This document shows, in pieces, positions 8,374 through 16,727 of a stretch of 64,000 bases of DNA; the stretch's first letter is position 1; the number at the start of each line of letters is the position of its first letter. The notes under the pieces are model-generated. The model had not been told where the DNA came from, did not search any database, and saw only the letters and a list, made by a program, of their open reading frames with translations. The stretch spans positions 217,367 through 281,366 of the forward strand of contig NZ_BEWP01000004.1 in assembly GCF_002723995.1 (NCBI RefSeq), in the 5' to 3' direction. Origin of the DNA: Gluconobacter kondonii. GTDB lineage: Bacteria > Pseudomonadota > Alphaproteobacteria > Acetobacterales > Acetobacteraceae. Made by a program: the position numbers and the translations under genes.

Positions 8374-8561
8374 TGCTCGAACTTGCTGTTGCCGTCCTGA
8401 TCGTCTTCGCAGCCGCCATCTACTGGTATGCGCGCCTGTTTCCCGCCGGATGGGGCCGAATGCGAACGGCTGTGGGCCTGTCCACGCCACAGTCCACCGC
8501 AAGCAAGGGCTGCGGCGGCTGCTCGGGCTGTGACCGTTCGGGCAAGGGCGGCTGCCACTAA
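8373..8561 (+). CDS. FeoB-associated Cys-rich membrane protein
   Basis: A 62-residue protein with one N-terminal membrane helix (LELAVAVLIVFAAAIYWYARLF) and a Cys-rich C-terminus (KGCGGCSGCDRSGKGGCH, five Cys). The form and the position directly after feoB match the small FeoB-associated Cys-rich proteins that replace FeoC in many bacteria. A role in assisting or gating FeoB through a metal or Fe-S site on the tail is inferred. Its start overlaps the feoB stop, so translation is probably coupled, and its last codons form part of the terminator stem. Confidence 0.82.
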   Translation: MLELAVAVLIVFAAAIYWYARLFPAGWGRMRTAVGLSTPQSTASKGCGGCSGCDRSGKGGCH

Positions 8562-8579
8562 GGCAGCCGCCCTCTTTTT
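8546..8579 (+). terminator. strong intrinsic terminator of the feo operon
   Basis: A perfect 11-bp stem (GGGCGGCTGCC at 8546-8556 with GGCAGCCGCCC at 8562-8572) around a five-base loop, followed by TCTTTTT. The left arm is inside the last codons of the Cys-rich gene. The convergent phosphatase gene ends right at the T-run. Confidence 0.9.
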
Positions 8580-10177
8580 CAGGCTTTCTGAAGGCCAGGA
8601 TTGCCACGCTCAACCGCAAAGCTGGCATAAGTGGACAGCTTGCCCCCCGGTACCATGACCCGATCGATCGTCTTCAGATCGGCATGCCATACTTCCGGCC
8701 CCACATCACACAGAACATAACCGCGCTTGTCGGTCGTGGCTTTCAGATGCGGGTTTTCGCTGCGGGCAATACGACTAAAATGATCGTCGTCGCCCAGACC
8801 ATCCGCACCCGATGAAATGGACGTCGCAAGGAACTCCACCGAAACCGGCTTGCCACGTCCCGGCTCAATCAGCAGATCCCCAGCGAAGTGCCGATGCGCG
8901 TCCCCTGTCACATTCACCACGTTTCCGGGGCAATGCGTATCGATGAAATCCAGAAGGCGCTTGCGGCTGTACAGATAGCCCGACCACTGATCCATGCTGT
9001 AAACAAGCTCGGAATGCGCGGACTTCCGATGCGCCAGATCCATGATCATGACCTGATGCGCCAGCAGGTTCCATTTTGCGTCCGACCGCCCCAGACCATC
9101 AAACAGCCACTGCTCCTGTTCCGCGCCCATCATGGTGCGCTCGGGAGACCAGACGTCCTTGCCCTGCGCCGCATTCGTGTCGCCATACGCCTGATCGCTG
9201 CGATACTGGCGCGTATCCAGCACGAACATGTTCATCAGGTCGCCGAAGCTGAAACTGCGATAAAGCTGCATGTGGCTGCCATCGGGAATGGACGTCGCCC
9301 GTAGCGGCATATTCTCGTAATACGCCTGTAGTCCGACAGCCCGGCGCAGACGGAAAATCTCCGGCGGCGTGCCGTCCTGATCGGTATCTCCGGCCCAGTT
9401 GTTGTCGATCTCGTGGTCGTCAAAACTGACAATCCACGACGTCGCCGCATGAGCAGCCTGAAGATCCGGGTCCAGCTTGTACTGGGCATAGCGGCGGCGA
9501 TATTCGTCCAGCGAATAACATTCCGGCCCGACATGACGCCGCAGAACATGCGCCTTGCGCCCGTCGATATCGCGCAGATGGTCGCCGCTATCCGCACCTT
9601 CGTAAATATAGTCGCCATAATGGAACACGAAATCGATCGGCTCGTTCGCGATGGCGCGCCAGGCGGTGTAGTAGCCATATTCGTAATGCTGGCAGCCCGC
9701 TGCGGCAAAACGCACGCGCGACAGCGGCGTACCCGGCATCGGCAGCGTCCGCCCCCGCCCAACCGGGCTCTGATAGCCCGCAATGTGGAAACGGTACCAG
9801 TACGGCCGGTCAGGCCTCAGCCCCGCAACCTCAACATGAACCGAATGGCCAAGCTCTGGATGGGCGAGCGCCTGTCCGCTCTGCACGGGTTTCGAGAACG
9901 TCTCATCCTCGCTAACCTCCCAGCCCACCAGAACCGGTTTAAGAGCCTCCATGCCGCCTGCTTCTTCCAGCGGGTCGGGTGCAAGGCGCGTCCACAGCAC
10001 CAGACCGTCCGAAGCCGGATCGCCGGAAGCCACGCCGAGCTGGAACGGAGTGGCTTTAAAACCCGGATTTTTCTCCAGATCGCGCGGGACGGCAGCCCGC
10101 AGCGCACGCACGCGCGTCGAGAGGAGGAGACCCGCACCAAGGCCGGTCAGCAGGCTTCTACGTTTCATGAACACCAT
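8579..10177 (-). CDS. phoD: PhoD-type alkaline phosphatase / phosphodiesterase
   Basis: About 532 residues. It begins with a twin-arginine-like signal (MKRRSLLTGLGAGLLLSTRVRAL), followed by a PhoD N-terminal domain (FQLGVASGDPASDGLVLWTRLAPDP) and a metallophosphatase core with FAAAGCQHYEYGYYTAWRAIA, VFHYGDYIYEG, SFDDHEIDNNWAGD and NVTGDAHRHFAG. These hold the expected metal-binding Cys, Asp, Asn and His residues. PhoD enzymes release phosphate from diesters and monoesters in the periplasm. The ATG at 10177 has AGGAAAG upstream; an ATG at 10168 would start at MKRR. A long inverted repeat lies in its upstream region. It is divergent from fecI and convergent with the feo operon. Confidence 0.93.
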   Translation of the reverse strand: MVFMKRRSLLTGLGAGLLLSTRVRALRAAVPRDLEKNPGFKATPFQLGVASGDPASDGLVLWTRLAPDPLEEAGGMEALKPVLVGWEVSEDETFSKPVQSGQALAHPELGHSVHVEVAGLRPDRPYWYRFHIAGYQSPVGRGRTLPMPGTPLSRVRFAAAGCQHYEYGYYTAWRAIANEPIDFVFHYGDYIYEGADSGDHLRDIDGRKAHVLRRHVGPECYSLDEYRRRYAQYKLDPDLQAAHAATSWIVSFDDHEIDNNWAGDTDQDGTPPEIFRLRRAVGLQAYYENMPLRATSIPDGSHMQLYRSFSFGDLMNMFVLDTRQYRSDQAYGDTNAAQGKDVWSPERTMMGAEQEQWLFDGLGRSDAKWNLLAHQVMIMDLAHRKSAHSELVYSMDQWSGYLYSRKRLLDFIDTHCPGNVVNVTGDAHRHFAGDLLIEPGRGKPVSVEFLATSISSGADGLGDDDHFSRIARSENPHLKATTDKRGYVLCDVGPEVWHADLKTIDRVMVPGGKLSTYASFAVERGNPGLQKA

Positions 10178-10261
10178 GCAGCAGTTCTTTCCTACGAAGC
10201 CCGGCTCCCTGCGGAACCGGGCTCCCAGAGGTCTTTGGACACACGCCCTCCGTTCTGTGGA

Positions 10262-10304
10262 CACATGAAATGGAGATTTGCCCACTCCCCCAAACGCCAT
10301 TTCA
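10262..10304. repeat. 10-bp inverted repeat between phoD and fecI
   Basis: CATGAAATGG at 10262-10271 is repeated in inverted form, CCATTTCATG, at 10295-10304, with 23 bases between. TTTCATGAAA at 10298-10307 is itself a palindrome, and CTGTCAC follows at 10308. It sits about 90 bases upstream of phoD and 80 upstream of fecI, so it may be a regulator site for either gene. Confidence 0.5.
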
Positions 10305-10383
10305 TGAAACTGTCACGAATACGGCCGATCGAATTCCCTAAACGCTATCGCGCCGCAGCCCGGAGGAGTCCTTTCAGGGCGCG

Positions 10384-10890
10384 GTGATTCGGAAACATCC
10401 AGAAACGGGAACATGGATGCGCTGTCAGCAGGAATGGTTGCGCCTTTATCGCAGAGTGCGTTCCCGGACCCGTCGGGAGGATGCGGACGACCACCTTCAG
10501 AACGCCCTCATGAGCTATTTCGAGCGCCCCGAAGGCAGCGTGCAGCATCAGGACGCCTATATCACCCGAAGCGCCGTGAATTCCTCGCTCAACGCGATCC
10601 GCCGCGAACTGCAGGGATATGTACAGGCGGCGGACGACTTCGAAACGCTCGTCAATGTCCCCGACCCTGCGCCCTCGCAGGAGGATATTTACGAATCAAC
10701 GCAAAGACTGGCGCATTTCCACGAAGGCTGCGAACAGCTTCCGGACCGGACCCGACAGATCTTCCTGATGAACCGTGTGGAAAAAATGAAGTACAGTCAT
10801 ATTGCGAAATCGCTGGCGATCAGTGAAAGCAGCGTTGAAAAACATATCGCAAAGGCGTTGATCTTCCTTTCAACATGGATGGATCACTGA
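10384..10890 (+). CDS. fecI: FecI-like ECF sigma factor
   Basis: A 168-residue sigma-70 family member of the iron-starvation ECF group. Region 2 is in EWLRLYRRVRSRTRREDADDHLQNALMSYF, with the DAxDhLQ pattern of FecI proteins. Region 4 is LPDRTRQIFLMNRVEKMKYSHIAKSLAISESSVEKHIAKAL, a helix-turn-helix that recognises the -35 element. It is followed after 12 bases by a FecR-like gene and then a receptor with an N-terminal signalling domain, so it probably directs transcription of the receptor when the ligand binds. The reading begins with GTG at 10384; an ATG at 10417 is an alternative start. Confidence 0.92.
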   Translation: MIRKHPETGTWMRCQQEWLRLYRRVRSRTRREDADDHLQNALMSYFERPEGSVQHQDAYITRSAVNSSLNAIRRELQGYVQAADDFETLVNVPDPAPSQEDIYESTQRLAHFHEGCEQLPDRTRQIFLMNRVEKMKYSHIAKSLAISESSVEKHIAKALIFLSTWMDH

Positions 10891-10902
10891 AATACCAATC
10901 TG

Positions 10903-11820
10903 ATGGACGTCATCAAACTCCGCGCGGCAGAATGGATTGCGCGCCTCCATGCAGAGGACTGCACACCGCGCGACCATGACATGTTCCGCGCGTGGCTGGC
11001 GAGCGATCCTCGGAACGGTCCGGTTTTCGAACATCTGACGGAACTGTGGGAACTCTCCGGAGGCGCACGCACGCCACCCGTCGTTGCAAAGCCGGTTCAA
11101 ACCATCCGACGCCCAGTTCTCAGCCGGCGTCATGCGCTGGCCGGGTTAGTGGCAGCGGCTTTTCTGGCCGCCCCCCCATGGGAAGGTGCCCATGCCAGCC
11201 GGATAGAGGAGACCGGAATTGGAAGCATCCGCGACGTCCGCCTCACGCCCCGGACGGATTGCCGCCTCGACACCCAGACGCGCCTTGTGGTGGGCGCGAA
11301 CGGGCAGCAGGCGCGGCTGTGTCACGGGCAGATCCTGCTCTCGGTGGCCGGACCGGACCCGTTCCATCTTTCCGCCGACGGCATGACGGTACAGCTTCAT
11401 GACAAGACCTCCGCCGATATCCGCATCAATCGCGGCAATACGGAAGTCACGGCCATCCGGGGGAAGGTGTTCCTGACCGCCGCAGCCCTGCGTGAGGCCG
11501 GACGATGGGTGATGCCCGGACAGCGCCTGCGGATGGATCGCAACGGCGGCTGGAACATCGATTATCCCGATCTGGAAACATTACTCTCCTGGCAGAGCGG
11601 CGAACTGGTGTTCCGCAACCAGCCGCTGGCGGAGGTGATTCAGGAAATCAACCGTTACGCCTCCCGCCAGATCGTCCTGTCCGCGCCGCGTCTGGCCTCG
11701 CAGCGCCTGAGCGGCGTGTACCATGTGCGTCAGGGGGATGCGTTTTTGCAGATGCTCCCGCATCTGCTGCCCCTGCGGATCCGCCCGGCCCATAACGCTT
11801 ACGAAATCGTCGCTTTGTGA
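10903..11820 (+). CDS. fecR: FecR-like anti-sigma / signal transducer
   Basis: A 305-residue protein. The N-terminal cytoplasmic part has the DUF4880 signature (AAEWIARLHAEDCTPRDHDMFRAWLASDPRNGPVFEHL) that binds the sigma factor. A single hydrophobic segment lies near residues 75-92 (HALAGLVAAAFLAAPP), followed by the periplasmic FecR domain (GSIRDVRLTPRTDCRLDTQTRLVV and WRSGELVF-like WQSGELVFRNQPLAEVIQEINRY). It passes the signal from a loaded receptor to the ECF sigma factor. Spacing to fecI is 12 bases, so they are one operon. Two hairpins separate it from the receptor. Confidence 0.92.
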   Translation: MDVIKLRAAEWIARLHAEDCTPRDHDMFRAWLASDPRNGPVFEHLTELWELSGGARTPPVVAKPVQTIRRPVLSRRHALAGLVAAAFLAAPPWEGAHASRIEETGIGSIRDVRLTPRTDCRLDTQTRLVVGANGQQARLCHGQILLSVAGPDPFHLSADGMTVQLHDKTSADIRINRGNTEVTAIRGKVFLTAAALREAGRWVMPGQRLRMDRNGGWNIDYPDLETLLSWQSGELVFRNQPLAEVIQEINRYASRQIVLSAPRLASQRLSGVYHVRQGDAFLQMLPHLLPLRIRPAHNAYEIVAL

Positions 11821-11827
11821 CGTTTCG

Positions 11828-11864
11828 ATGAAAACCGCTGCATCGCGCTGAGGTTTTCATTTTC
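11828..11864 (+). terminator. possible attenuating terminator between fecR and fecA
   Basis: ATGAAAACC at 11828-11836 pairs with GGTTTTCAT at 11852-11860, with 15 bases between, followed directly by TTTCTC. The stem is AT-rich, so termination would be partial. It begins eight bases after the fecR stop. Confidence 0.4.
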
Positions 11865-11873
11865 TCATCTGTC

Positions 11874-11910
11874 TTCCTGTCGAGACCGCTTTCAGGCCCG
11901 ACGACAGGAA
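11874..11910 (+). promoter_or_regulatory. hairpin covering the ribosome site of the FecA-like receptor
   Basis: TTCCTGTCG at 11874-11882 pairs perfectly with CGACAGGAA at 11902-11910. The right arm contains AGGAA, the only good Shine-Dalgarno sequence for the receptor ATG at 11920 (nine bases away). In this fold the ribosome site would be hidden. No known riboswitch family is recognised; the function is inference. Confidence 0.4.
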
Positions 11911-11919
11911 ACGAGCCCC

Positions 11920-14604
11920 ATGACCCCGCCCTCCCGTTACCCCCGCCGCACCGTTCTGCTTCTGTCGGCAGGCGCGACCATTCTGACGCACTCTCTGTCC
12001 AGCGCCTTCGCAGCCCCGAGCGCTCCGGTGCATATCGCGCCACAGCCCATGGCACAGGCCCTCGTGACGCTCGGGCATCAGACGGGCCGCAACATCATTT
12101 TCACCTCCGATGCCGTGGCCCATCTGCGCGCCCCTGCCGTGGACGGCACGCTGTCGCCCGACGATGCGGTCAAACGCCTGCTGCGCGGGAGCGGACTGAA
12201 GGCAGAGGCCATGCCGGATGGCGGCGTCATCATCCGCAAGGACCCCTCCGCGCGCCCAAAGCCCCAGCGCCTGCGTGAAGCGCAGGCGCATGACATCGAA
12301 CAGATCGTCGCCACCGGCCACCGCACACGCTCCGTCATGAGCGTCAACGGCGACGAAATGCAGACGCTGATGCCGGGTCAGAGCCCGATGCAGGCACTGG
12401 ACCTTTTGCCGGGTGTGACGTTCACCAACGTCGATCCGTGGGGCAATAACGAGCAGAATTCCAGCATTTACGTCCACGGTTTCAACCAGAACCAGCTCGG
12501 CTACACGATGGACGGCGTCCCGCTCGGAGCGGGGGCTTACGGCAACTATAACGGCCTGTCTCCGCAGCGTGCGGCCATCAGTGAAGACATCGGTTCAGTT
12601 TCCCTGTCGTCCGGCGCCGGTGCGCTGGGCACGGCTTCGACCAGCAATCTGGGCGGGACGATCGAATTTACCACGCGCGATCCGAAGCAGAAGGCCGGTG
12701 CAACGATCAACCAGACCTTTGGTAGCTATTCCACCTTCAGAACATTCGCACGCGTCGATACGGGCAATTTCGGCAACGGCAACTCGGCCTATATGGCGTT
12801 TGCCCGTCAGGACGCCCGCCCGTGGAATCTCGGCAATGCCAACCGGCAGGGCGGTTATCAGGTGAACGGGAAATTCGTCCATAAGGGCGAAAACACCACC
12901 ATCACCGCCTATTTCGACTGGCAGAACAAGGCCGAGCCCAACACGCAGGGACTCACGGCTCCCACCGACCTGTATGCCCGCGGGGCCTTCTTCCCGGACC
13001 TGAACGCCGCCATGGCGGGGTATCCGGCTGAAAGCTCGACCAAAGCCGGACCGGCGACACCCAACAACAAATATTACTTCTCCGCCGCCCAGCGCACGGA
13101 CTACCTGACCTATCTGAAAATTTCCCACCGGTTCTCTCCGAACCTGAACTGGGACAACCAGCTTTACTTCCACTACGACGACGGCGCGGGCGTGGTCGCG
13201 ACTTCCATCCGTACGAATGCAATCCTGACGATCCTTGGCTCTTATCTTGACCCCACCGGCACGAAATACATCAAGAACGGCCAGTTCACCTACAGCGTCG
13301 CGGGTATTGATCCGAAAGTCTGGAACGCCACGGGTGACACGGGTTTCGCCGTCCGCACCACGGAATATAGCGACTATCGCGGCGGCCTGATCAGCACGCT
13401 GCACTACCGCCTCGGCCATCACAATATCGAACTGGGCGGCTGGTATGAGCGCAACAACAACGAGCAGGGCCGCTACTGGTATCCGCTGACGCAGAACGAC
13501 ACGCTGACGCCCTATACGCGCCCGACCAACCCGCTGTTCACGCAGTGGAACAACGCGTTCTACACCAACACCTTCGTCACGCATCTTCAGGACAGCTGGA
13601 AGGTGACGTCCCGCCTGACGCTAACGGCGGGCCTCAAGTCCGAGATGGTCTATACGAACGGCACCCTCCCGGTGGCCGCTCTGCCGCAGTCTCTCGCCTC
13701 TTCGGTGAAGGGGGCGAAAACGATCGTCGATACCAGCACCCACACCGTCGCGGGCGGCACCATTCCGTCTTACAAACCGTTCCTGCCCGCCTTCGGTGCG
13801 TTGTGGAACGTCACACAGCACGAACAGCTCTTTGCCAATATTCAGGAGAACATGAACTCCTTCGCCGCCACTGGCTACGGCTCGACGTCTCCGTGGGCCG
13901 TGTCCGATCAGGCGGATTTTGAGAAGTTCAAGCGCAGTGGCAAACCGGAGACGTCCTGGACGTATGAAACCGGCATCCGCACCAGCCATCCGATCAATAC
14001 GCGCATCCTGACCGGGATCAGCGGACAGCTCGAATATTATCACGTCGATTTCTACAACCGCCTCGGCACCATTTCACCGCCGGGTCAGGGTATTTCAGGC
14101 GTCGGCAATACGGTAGCAAACCTTGGCAGCGTCTCGACAAACGGCATGGACATGTCGTTTACGCTGCGCTTCGGACCCCATTTCTCGATCTATGATGCCG
14201 TGTCCTATGTCAGCAGCATTTACGGCAACGACTTCATGGATGGAGCGACGCTCTATGCCACCAAGGACAAGAAGGTTCCCGCCATTCCGGCATGGTCCGA
14301 CAAGTTCGCCGTTAACTACACTCAGGGCGGCTTCAACGCCCAGTTCAGCGGCAGCTATATGGGCGTCCGCCCGGGCACCATCACCAACAGCGTCATGGTT
14401 CCCCCACGCGTGCAGCTTGCCTTCAGTTCCAGCTACACGTTCCACCAGATCCCGCACATGAACAGCCTCAAGCTCCAGTTCAACGCCAGCAATCTGACGA
14501 ATGCGCGCTCCTGGTCCACGATCGCCGCCGGAGATGCCAGCACCTATACCGGCTACCCCACGGCCCCGCGCATGTTCTTCGGAACAGTGTCCGCAGCCTT
14601 CTGA
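11920..14604 (+). CDS. fecA: FecA-like TonB-dependent receptor with signalling (STN) domain
   Basis: An 894-residue outer-membrane receptor. A signal peptide (TVLLLSAGATILTHSLSSAFA) precedes an STN domain at about residues 40-105 (QPMAQALVTLGHQTGRNIIF and VKRLLRGSGLKAEAMPDGGVIIR). A TonB box-like HDIEQIVATG comes next, then the plug (GQSPMQALDLLPGVTF, YTMDGVPLG, LGGTIEFTTRDP) and a 22-strand barrel that ends in aromatic AAF. The STN domain plus the upstream fecI-fecR pair mark it as a transducer that senses its own substrate, possibly a ferric chelate. The plug and barrel resemble the large receptors common in acetic acid bacteria, and the ligand cannot be told from sequence. A hairpin hides its ribosome site. 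Confidence 0.95.
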   Translation: MTPPSRYPRRTVLLLSAGATILTHSLSSAFAAPSAPVHIAPQPMAQALVTLGHQTGRNIIFTSDAVAHLRAPAVDGTLSPDDAVKRLLRGSGLKAEAMPDGGVIIRKDPSARPKPQRLREAQAHDIEQIVATGHRTRSVMSVNGDEMQTLMPGQSPMQALDLLPGVTFTNVDPWGNNEQNSSIYVHGFNQNQLGYTMDGVPLGAGAYGNYNGLSPQRAAISEDIGSVSLSSGAGALGTASTSNLGGTIEFTTRDPKQKAGATINQTFGSYSTFRTFARVDTGNFGNGNSAYMAFARQDARPWNLGNANRQGGYQVNGKFVHKGENTTITAYFDWQNKAEPNTQGLTAPTDLYARGAFFPDLNAAMAGYPAESSTKAGPATPNNKYYFSAAQRTDYLTYLKISHRFSPNLNWDNQLYFHYDDGAGVVATSIRTNAILTILGSYLDPTGTKYIKNGQFTYSVAGIDPKVWNATGDTGFAVRTTEYSDYRGGLISTLHYRLGHHNIELGGWYERNNNEQGRYWYPLTQNDTLTPYTRPTNPLFTQWNNAFYTNTFVTHLQDSWKVTSRLTLTAGLKSEMVYTNGTLPVAALPQSLASSVKGAKTIVDTSTHTVAGGTIPSYKPFLPAFGALWNVTQHEQLFANIQENMNSFAATGYGSTSPWAVSDQADFEKFKRSGKPETSWTYETGIRTSHPINTRILTGISGQLEYYHVDFYNRLGTISPPGQGISGVGNTVANLGSVSTNGMDMSFTLRFGPHFSIYDAVSYVSSIYGNDFMDGATLYATKDKKVPAIPAWSDKFAVNYTQGGFNAQFSGSYMGVRPGTITNSVMVPPRVQLAFSSSYTFHQIPHMNSLKLQFNASNLTNARSWSTIAAGDASTYTGYPTAPRMFFGTVSAAF

Positions 14605-14615
14605 ACACAAAACAC

Positions 14616-14642
14616 CCCTTCCCCGGTTTCTCCGGGGAAGGG
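14616..14642. terminator. GC-rich hairpin terminator between fecA and the methyltransferase gene
   Basis: CCCTTCCCCGG at 14616-14626 pairs perfectly with CCGGGGAAGGG at 14632-14642, loop of five. On the leftward strand the stem is followed by TGTTTTGT, so it best serves the leftward methyltransferase gene, but it can stop both directions. Confidence 0.75.
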
Positions 14643-14644
14643 AT

Positions 14645-15307
14645 TCAGGAACCCGCCCCTAACGGGCTGAACTGCCAGACATTTTCGGTGGCCGGGCATC
14701 GCCCTTTCAGCCCTCCTTCGACCTCCCGGCTTTCCAGACGCCTGATCTCGTAAGCCTCTCCGTAAGCCTCGCGTACAAAGCCTTCATCCACGGAAAACGG
14801 CGGTCCCTTCAGGCAGGACTGGTCATAGGCCAATGTCACGAGCAGTTCGGGCACAGAACCAGTCAGGGCCAGAAGATGGGCCACATAAGCCCGCCGCAGA
14901 TCTTCCGGCAGGGCAATCAGCGCGGCACGGTCATAAATGGCCTCCACCGGGCCAAGGGCATCCGGCGTCAGATCGAAAATATTACCCGCAAAAATACTGA
15001 TGGCACCGGCCGAAAAACGCCGCAACGTCCCGACCTGAACGACATCGGGTGTAACGCCGAGATCGCTGAAAAAACGCTCCACCGCAATCTCGCTGAGTTC
15101 ACATCCGATCACCCGATACCCCTGCCCGGCCAGCCAGACCATGTCCTGACTCATCCCACACAGAGGCACGAAAATCCTCGCGGCGACCGGCAGATCCAGA
15201 GCGCCGAAATGGCGGGTCAGAAACGGATTGGCACGCGCTTCGTGAAAGCCCGTCTCCCCACGTTCCCATTTTTCCTGCCAGAAAACGGCATTCGACGCTG
15301 CATCCAT
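14645..15307 (-). CDS. tpm: thiopurine S-methyltransferase-like SAM-dependent methyltransferase
   Basis: A 220-residue protein of the TPMT family. The N-terminal signature FWQEKWERGETGFHEARANPFLTRHF is the classic TPMT opening. The SAM-binding core follows: RIFVPLCGMSQDMVWLAGQGYRVIGCELSEIAVERFF, then IFAGNIFDL and VEAIYDRAALIALPEDLRRAY. Bacterial TPMT enzymes methylate thiols and can also methylate selenium or tellurium compounds; the natural substrate is unknown. The ATG at 15307 starts exactly at the family N-terminus, with GAAGG upstream; the open frame continues to 15739 but is antisense to the next gene. It ends at a hairpin shared with fecA. Confidence 0.93.
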   Translation of the reverse strand: MDAASNAVFWQEKWERGETGFHEARANPFLTRHFGALDLPVAARIFVPLCGMSQDMVWLAGQGYRVIGCELSEIAVERFFSDLGVTPDVVQVGTLRRFSAGAISIFAGNIFDLTPDALGPVEAIYDRAALIALPEDLRRAYVAHLLALTGSVPELLVTLAYDQSCLKGPPFSVDEGFVREAYGEAYEIRRLESREVEGGLKGRCPATENVWQFSPLGAGS

Positions 15308-15404
15308 CACTTCGGCGATCCTTCTGCCCTTTCCGGCCGATCCTGTGCCTTCTTCCTCCGATGAAGCAATGGCCTCTCCGGAGAAAATATGAGAAAAGCC
15401 GCTC

Positions 15405-16727
15405 ATGGTCATGCTCACCCCCTCACAGCGGCAGGCGCTCGACGAAATCATTGCCGCCCATGCCGCAGGACTGCCGACGCATCTGCTGACGGGATATGCG
15501 GGCAGCGGCAAAACGACGCTGATGCAGGCCGTCGCCCGGCATTTCATGGGCGAGAAAAAAGTCGTAGTCATCACGGCCCCGACCCATAAAGCCACGGCTG
15601 TTCTGCGCTCCAAAGTAGACCGGGACGTCGACTGCCGCACGATCCAGAGCCTGCTGAGCCTCCAGCCCTCTTCGCAGGGCACGACCACGACCCTCGTGCG
15701 CTCCAAACGCCCCCAGACGATCGCTGATGGCATCGTCATCGTCGATGAATGCTCGATGCTCTCGGCGGAGCTGATGAACTGGATCCGCGATCTGCTCCGC
15801 TACTGCTTCGTACTGTTCGTAGGCGACCCGGCCCAGCTGCCGCCTGTTGGAGAAGCCGCCTCCCCCTCGTTTTCCGTGCCCTCACGCTCCCATCTCGACA
15901 CCGTCGTACGACAGGCGGCAGGCAATCCGATCCTCGAAGCCGCAACCCTCATCCGCCAGAGCCAGGGCGGTGAAGCGGACTGGAGCTGGGTCCGCGATGC
16001 CCGTCAGGAACAGACCGGCCTGTTCCTGCCCAAAGATGTGGAAAACTGGGTCCGCAAGGCCTTCCTGTCCGACGCCTTCGACGAAGATAACGACTGGTGC
16101 CGCTATCTGTGCTGGACGAACGCGCGGGTGCATCAGATCAACCGGATGGTCCGGCTCTGGCGCTATGGCGGCGAGACCCCCACACCCTTCATGCCCGGCG
16201 AGCGTGTCGTGTCCCGCGCGCCATTTTCCATCCAGCAGGAAGAAAGCGGCCCGCGTCAGGCCATTGCCACGAACGAGGAAGTCCTCGTCATGGATATCAA
16301 GCCCGGTCGGCTGTCCTACAAGTTTGAGCTGTGCAAGGACGTTCCAGCCTGGGTCGCCGATCTGGCGTCATGGGAAGTCACGCTGCTAACAATGGCGGGC
16401 GAGGAAATCACCGGCCATATCGTGCAGAACCCGAAAGATCTGGAAGCCGTGGACCGGCGTCTGGTGCAGGAAGCGAAACAGCAGCACCGCCGCTGGAGCC
16501 ACCGTTTCGCGTTTCAGAATGCCCTGCTCCAGCTTCAGGCGATCTACGCCATGACGGTCCATACCGCGCAGGGCAGCACGTTCAAAAACGTGTTCGTGGA
16601 TCTCGGCGACATCGGCCGTCGCGCCCGGCAGAACCCGCTGGAGACGCAGCAGCTCTGTTATGTAGCGGTCACACGCGCGACGGACATGGTGTTTCTTGTC
16701 AACACGGCGGGTCTTTCCGCACAATAG
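15405..16727 (+). CDS. Dda/RecD2-like superfamily 1B DNA helicase
   Basis: A 440-residue ATP-dependent helicase. Motifs are in order: Walker [12 protein letters not shown] near residue 29, motif Ia [13 protein letters not shown], Walker [12 protein letters not shown], motif [15 protein letters not shown], then late motifs [18 protein letters not shown] and [15 protein letters not shown] in a UvrD_C_2-type domain. This size and motif set fit Dda of phage T4 and short RecD2-like helicases that move 5' to 3' on single-stranded DNA. It lacks the long N-terminal domain of true RecD2. An ATG at 15411 is a possible start two codons later. The last 29 bases overlap the convergent transporter gene. 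Its cellular role is unknown. Confidence 0.9.
   Translation: MVMLTPSQRQALDEIIAAHAAGLPTHLLTGYAGSGKTTLMQAVARHFMGEKKVVVITAPTHKATAVLRSKVDRDVDCRTIQSLLSLQPSSQGTTTTLVRSKRPQTIADGIVIVDECSMLSAELMNWIRDLLRYCFVLFVGDPAQLPPVGEAASPSFSVPSRSHLDTVVRQAAGNPILEAATLIRQSQGGEADWSWVRDARQEQTGLFLPKDVENWVRKAFLSDAFDEDNDWCRYLCWTNARVHQINRMVRLWRYGGETPTPFMPGERVVSRAPFSIQQEESGPRQAIATNEEVLVMDIKPGRLSYKFELCKDVPAWVADLASWEVTLLTMAGEEITGHIVQNPKDLEAVDRRLVQEAKQQHRRWSHRFAFQNALLQLQAIYAMTVHTAQGSTFKNVFVDLGDIGRRARQNPLETQQLCYVAVTRATDMVFLVNTAGLSAQ

Noticed and set aside
12595..13584. 329-residue frame antisense to fecA
   Set aside because: Antisense shadow of the receptor gene; no domain and no promoter context.
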